Source of the DNA: Massilia sp. UBA2604
GTDB lineage: Bacteria; Pseudomonadota; Gammaproteobacteria; Burkholderiales; Burkholderiaceae_D
Direction: 5' to 3'
Assembly: GCA_002339265.1 (NCBI GenBank)
Contig: DDKG01000205.1
Location: 1-6,765 of the forward strand
DNA: 6,765 nucleotides
The notes under the pieces are model-generated. The model searched no databases. It saw only the letters and a list, made by a program, of their open reading frames with translations, and had not been told where the DNA came from. Position 1 is the first letter of the stretch; each line of letters opens with the position of its first letter. The position numbers and the translations under genes were made by a program. This document shows positions 5,550-6,765 of the stretch, one piece after another.

Positions 5550-5596
5550 CATAATTCGCCCCGCCAATAAAGCCGCCAATAAACTGTGAGGAAGCA
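5550..5596 (+). promoter_or_regulatory. Candidate -10 box and leader of the quinone oxidoreductase gene
   Basis: CATAAT (5550-5555) matches 5 of 6 positions of the -10 consensus, inside an AT-richer patch of the 177-bp divergent region (5420-5596). No convincing -35 box lies at the right distance. The predicted leader of about 35 nt would contain both copies of the CCGCCAATAAA repeat and the GAGGA ribosome site (5588-5592) before ATG 5597. On the opposite strand, TTGGCG (5579-5574) and AATTAT (5556-5551), 17 nt apart, are a weak candidate promoter for the TIR gene, so the two could overlap. Confidence 0.3.
5561..5583. repeat. Tandem direct repeat CCGCCAATAAA, two copies with 12-bp period
   Basis: CCGCCAATAAA occurs at 5561-5571 and again at 5573-5583, separated by one G. 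It lies between the candidate -10 box and the ribosome-binding site of the quinone oxidoreductase gene. It may be a two-site operator or a local duplication. Confidence 0.75.
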
Positions 5597-6571
5597 ATGA
5601 AAGCCGTACGCTGCACCGCCTGGGGACCGCCAGACAGCCTGGTACTCCAAGACTTGCCGGAGCCGGTCGCCGGCCCTGGCGACATCGTGGTCGACGTGAA
5701 GGCGGCCGGCGTCAACTTCCCCGATGTGCTGACGGTGCAGGGCAAGTACCAGGTGCGTCCTCCCCTGCCCTTCACGCCCGGCAACGAGTTCGCCGGCGTG
5801 GTGCGCGCGGTCGGCGCGGGCGTCGATGGTTTCGCCCCCGGCCAGCGCGTGATCGGCTTCACCCGCACCGGCGCCTTCGCCGAGCAGGCGGTGGCGCCAG
5901 CCAGCGCCTTCCTGCCGATGCCCGACGACATGGACTTCGACGTCGCCGCCGCCATCACGCTTACCTACGGCACCTCGTACCACGCGGTCGCCGACCGCGG
6001 CGCCTTGCAGGCCGGCGAGACGATGCTGGTGCTGGGAGCGGCCGGCGGCGTGGGCGTGGCGGCGATCGAGATCGGCAAGTCGCTCGGTGCGCGCGTGATC
6101 GCGGCTGCTTCCAGCGACGAGAAGCTGGCGGCGTGCAAGGCGCACGGCGCCGACGTGCTGATCAATTATGAAACCGAGGATTTGCGCGAAGCGCTGCGCG
6201 CCGCCACCGAAGGCCGCGGCCCGGACGTCGTCTACGATCCGGTGGGCGGCAAGTACAGCGAACCGGCGCTGCGCTCGATCGCCTGGCGCGGGCGCCACCT
6301 GGTGGTGGGCTTCGCCGCGGGCGAGATCCCGCGCCTGCCGTGGAACCTGATGCTGCTCAAGGGGGCGTCGGTGGTGGGGGTGTTCTGGGGCGACTTCACG
6401 CGCAAGGAACAGGAGGCGCACCTGGCGGCGATGGCGCGCATCACCGCCTGGATAGCGGAAGGAAAACTGAAGCCGCTGGTGTCGCGGCGCTATTCGCTTG
6501 CCGAGACCGCGCAGGCGCTGCAGGACATGGCGGCGCGCAAGGTCATCGGCAAGGTCATCATCGTGCCGTGA
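5597..6571 (+). CDS. NADPH:quinone oxidoreductase, zinc-independent MDR family
   Basis: This 324-aa protein belongs to the quinone oxidoreductase (QOR/zeta-crystallin) branch of the medium-chain dehydrogenase/reductase superfamily, cytoplasmic and NAD(P)H-dependent. The N-terminal catalytic half shows AAGVNFPDVLTVQGKY (36-51) and the TPGNEFAGVV segment (60-69), where zinc alcohol dehydrogenases carry GHE. The zinc-ligand cysteines are absent, as expected for QOR. The Rossmann half has GAAGGVG (147-153) followed by ARVIAAASSDEKL, and the ending ARKVIGKVIIVP is typical of the family. GAGGA stands 4 nt before the ATG. The gene is transcribed away from the TIR gene and ends convergent with the helicase gene. 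The exact substrate (quinone, enone or other carbonyl) cannot be read from the sequence, so no gene symbol is given. Confidence 0.93.
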   Translation: MKAVRCTAWGPPDSLVLQDLPEPVAGPGDIVVDVKAAGVNFPDVLTVQGKYQVRPPLPFTPGNEFAGVVRAVGAGVDGFAPGQRVIGFTRTGAFAEQAVAPASAFLPMPDDMDFDVAAAITLTYGTSYHAVADRGALQAGETMLVLGAAGGVGVAAIEIGKSLGARVIAAASSDEKLAACKAHGADVLINYETEDLREALRAATEGRGPDVVYDPVGGKYSEPALRSIAWRGRHLVVGFAAGEIPRLPWNLMLLKGASVVGVFWGDFTRKEQEAHLAAMARITAWIAEGKLKPLVSRRYSLAETAQALQDMAARKVIGKVIIVP

Positions 6572-6577
6572 CGATTC

Positions 6578-6608
6578 GTGGGGTGGACGGCATAGCCGTC
6601 CACCCTAC
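6578..6608. terminator. Perfect long hairpin between convergent genes; possible bidirectional terminator or REP-like element
   Basis: GGGTGGACGGC (6581-6591) and GCCGTCCACCC (6595-6605) form an 11-bp perfect stem with a 3-nt loop, extended by G-U, T-A and G-C pairs to 14 bp (6578-6608). It starts 7 bp after the quinone oxidoreductase stop and ends 25 bp before the stop of the opposing helicase gene. There is no T-tract on either side. Such GTAGGGTGGACGG-type palindromes recur between genes in Massilia-like genomes as I recall them, so a dispersed REP-type repeat is a strong alternative to a simple terminator. Confidence 0.6.
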
Positions 6609-6632
6609 AGTGTCGATGCATGGATCAAAGCA

Positions 6633-6765
6633 TCAGACGACGCTCTCGTCCGCCTCTTCGACCGGCCGGAAGAACTGGATCACCTCTTCCTGCACCCGGG
6701 TACGCTTGAACGACGGCAGGCTCTGCCAGATGCGCCGGCCATAGGGCTTGGTGATGATGCGCGGA
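6633..6765 (-). CDS. C-terminal end of a DinG/YoaA-type ATP-dependent helicase (runs off right edge)
   Basis: Only the last 44 codons are present. The peptide begins PRIITKPYGRRIW and continues QSLPSFKRTRVQEEVIQFF, then ends in an acidic tail before TGA. This is the usual end of DinG/YoaA-family (XPD-like, superfamily 2) DNA helicases, in which a DPR/K-x-YGRRxxxSLP-x-x-RT segment follows helicase motif VI. The family unwinds R-loops and damaged or stalled DNA intermediates, often with an iron-sulphur cluster; those parts lie outside the window. The gene converges on the quinone oxidoreductase gene across the 6578-6608 hairpin. The family call rests on a short tail, so a different helicase subfamily is possible. 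Confidence 0.65.
   Translation of the reverse strand, partial: PRIITKPYGRRIWQSLPSFKRTRVQEEVIQFFRPVEEADESVV

Noticed and set aside
5420..6421. N-terminal extension of the TIR gene across the quinone oxidoreductase gene
   Set aside because: The frame stays open antisense to qor, but the TIR fold starts at ATG 5419, which has its own AGAGGA site; the upstream translation is antisense low-complexity sequence.
1..6765. CRISPR array, tRNA, rRNA, IS element or integrase
   Set aside because: No regularly spaced repeats, no cloverleaf-like or rRNA sequence, and no transposase or integrase motif were seen on either strand.

Overview
The window looks like chromosomal DNA of a high-GC betaproteobacterium, most likely of the Oxalobacteraceae (Massilia/Janthinobacterium type). 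This is inferred from the surE-pcm-nlpD order, the strong G+C bias in most genes, and the protein sequences. No marker gene is present to fix the genus.

Left part (1-1944, minus strand): a stationary-phase and repair operon reading right to left. It holds surE (survival nucleotidase), then pcm (protein-L-isoaspartate methyltransferase, joined by an ATGA overlap), then the 5' part of an nlpD-like LysM lipoprotein gene that runs off the left edge. In related bacteria rpoS often follows nlpD, but that would lie outside the window.

Middle (1945-5419): a 392-bp non-coding stretch with three inverted repeats separates surE from a two-gene minus-strand module. The first gene of the module (4811-5419) encodes a 202-aa TIR-domain protein with the usual candidate catalytic glutamate. 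The second (2337-4802, 8 bp downstream) encodes an 821-aa protein with three parts: an N-terminal SIMIBI/ParA-like domain of the 'KGGVGR-motif variant' ATPase family, an array of TPR repeats whose landmark residues recur exactly every 42 residues, and an unrecognised helical C-terminal domain. The NTPase fold is recognisable across its length, but the residues expected for nucleotide binding and hydrolysis are replaced (EGGAARN for KGGVGRS/T, ATAAG for DSRTG, PAPGS for PNxQS). The protein looks like an intact pseudo-NTPase scaffold paired with a TIR effector. This pair is the most interesting item here. It resembles the TIR plus ATPase/TPR pairs known from actinobacterial FxSxx-COOH loci and other conflict systems, but no radical-SAM or FxSxx precursor gene is visible.

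Right part (5420-6765): a 177-bp divergent promoter region contains a tandem 11-bp repeat. It is followed by a plus-strand zinc-independent NADPH:quinone oxidoreductase gene of the MDR family. A perfect hairpin, possibly REP-like, lies between this gene and the convergent 3' end of a DinG/YoaA-type helicase gene that enters from the right edge.

The housekeeping genes on both sides suggest that the TIR/pseudo-ATPase pair is an accessory insertion between qor and surE. The TIR gene is visibly less GC-rich than its partner and neighbours. No integrase, tRNA, IS element or CRISPR array is visible.
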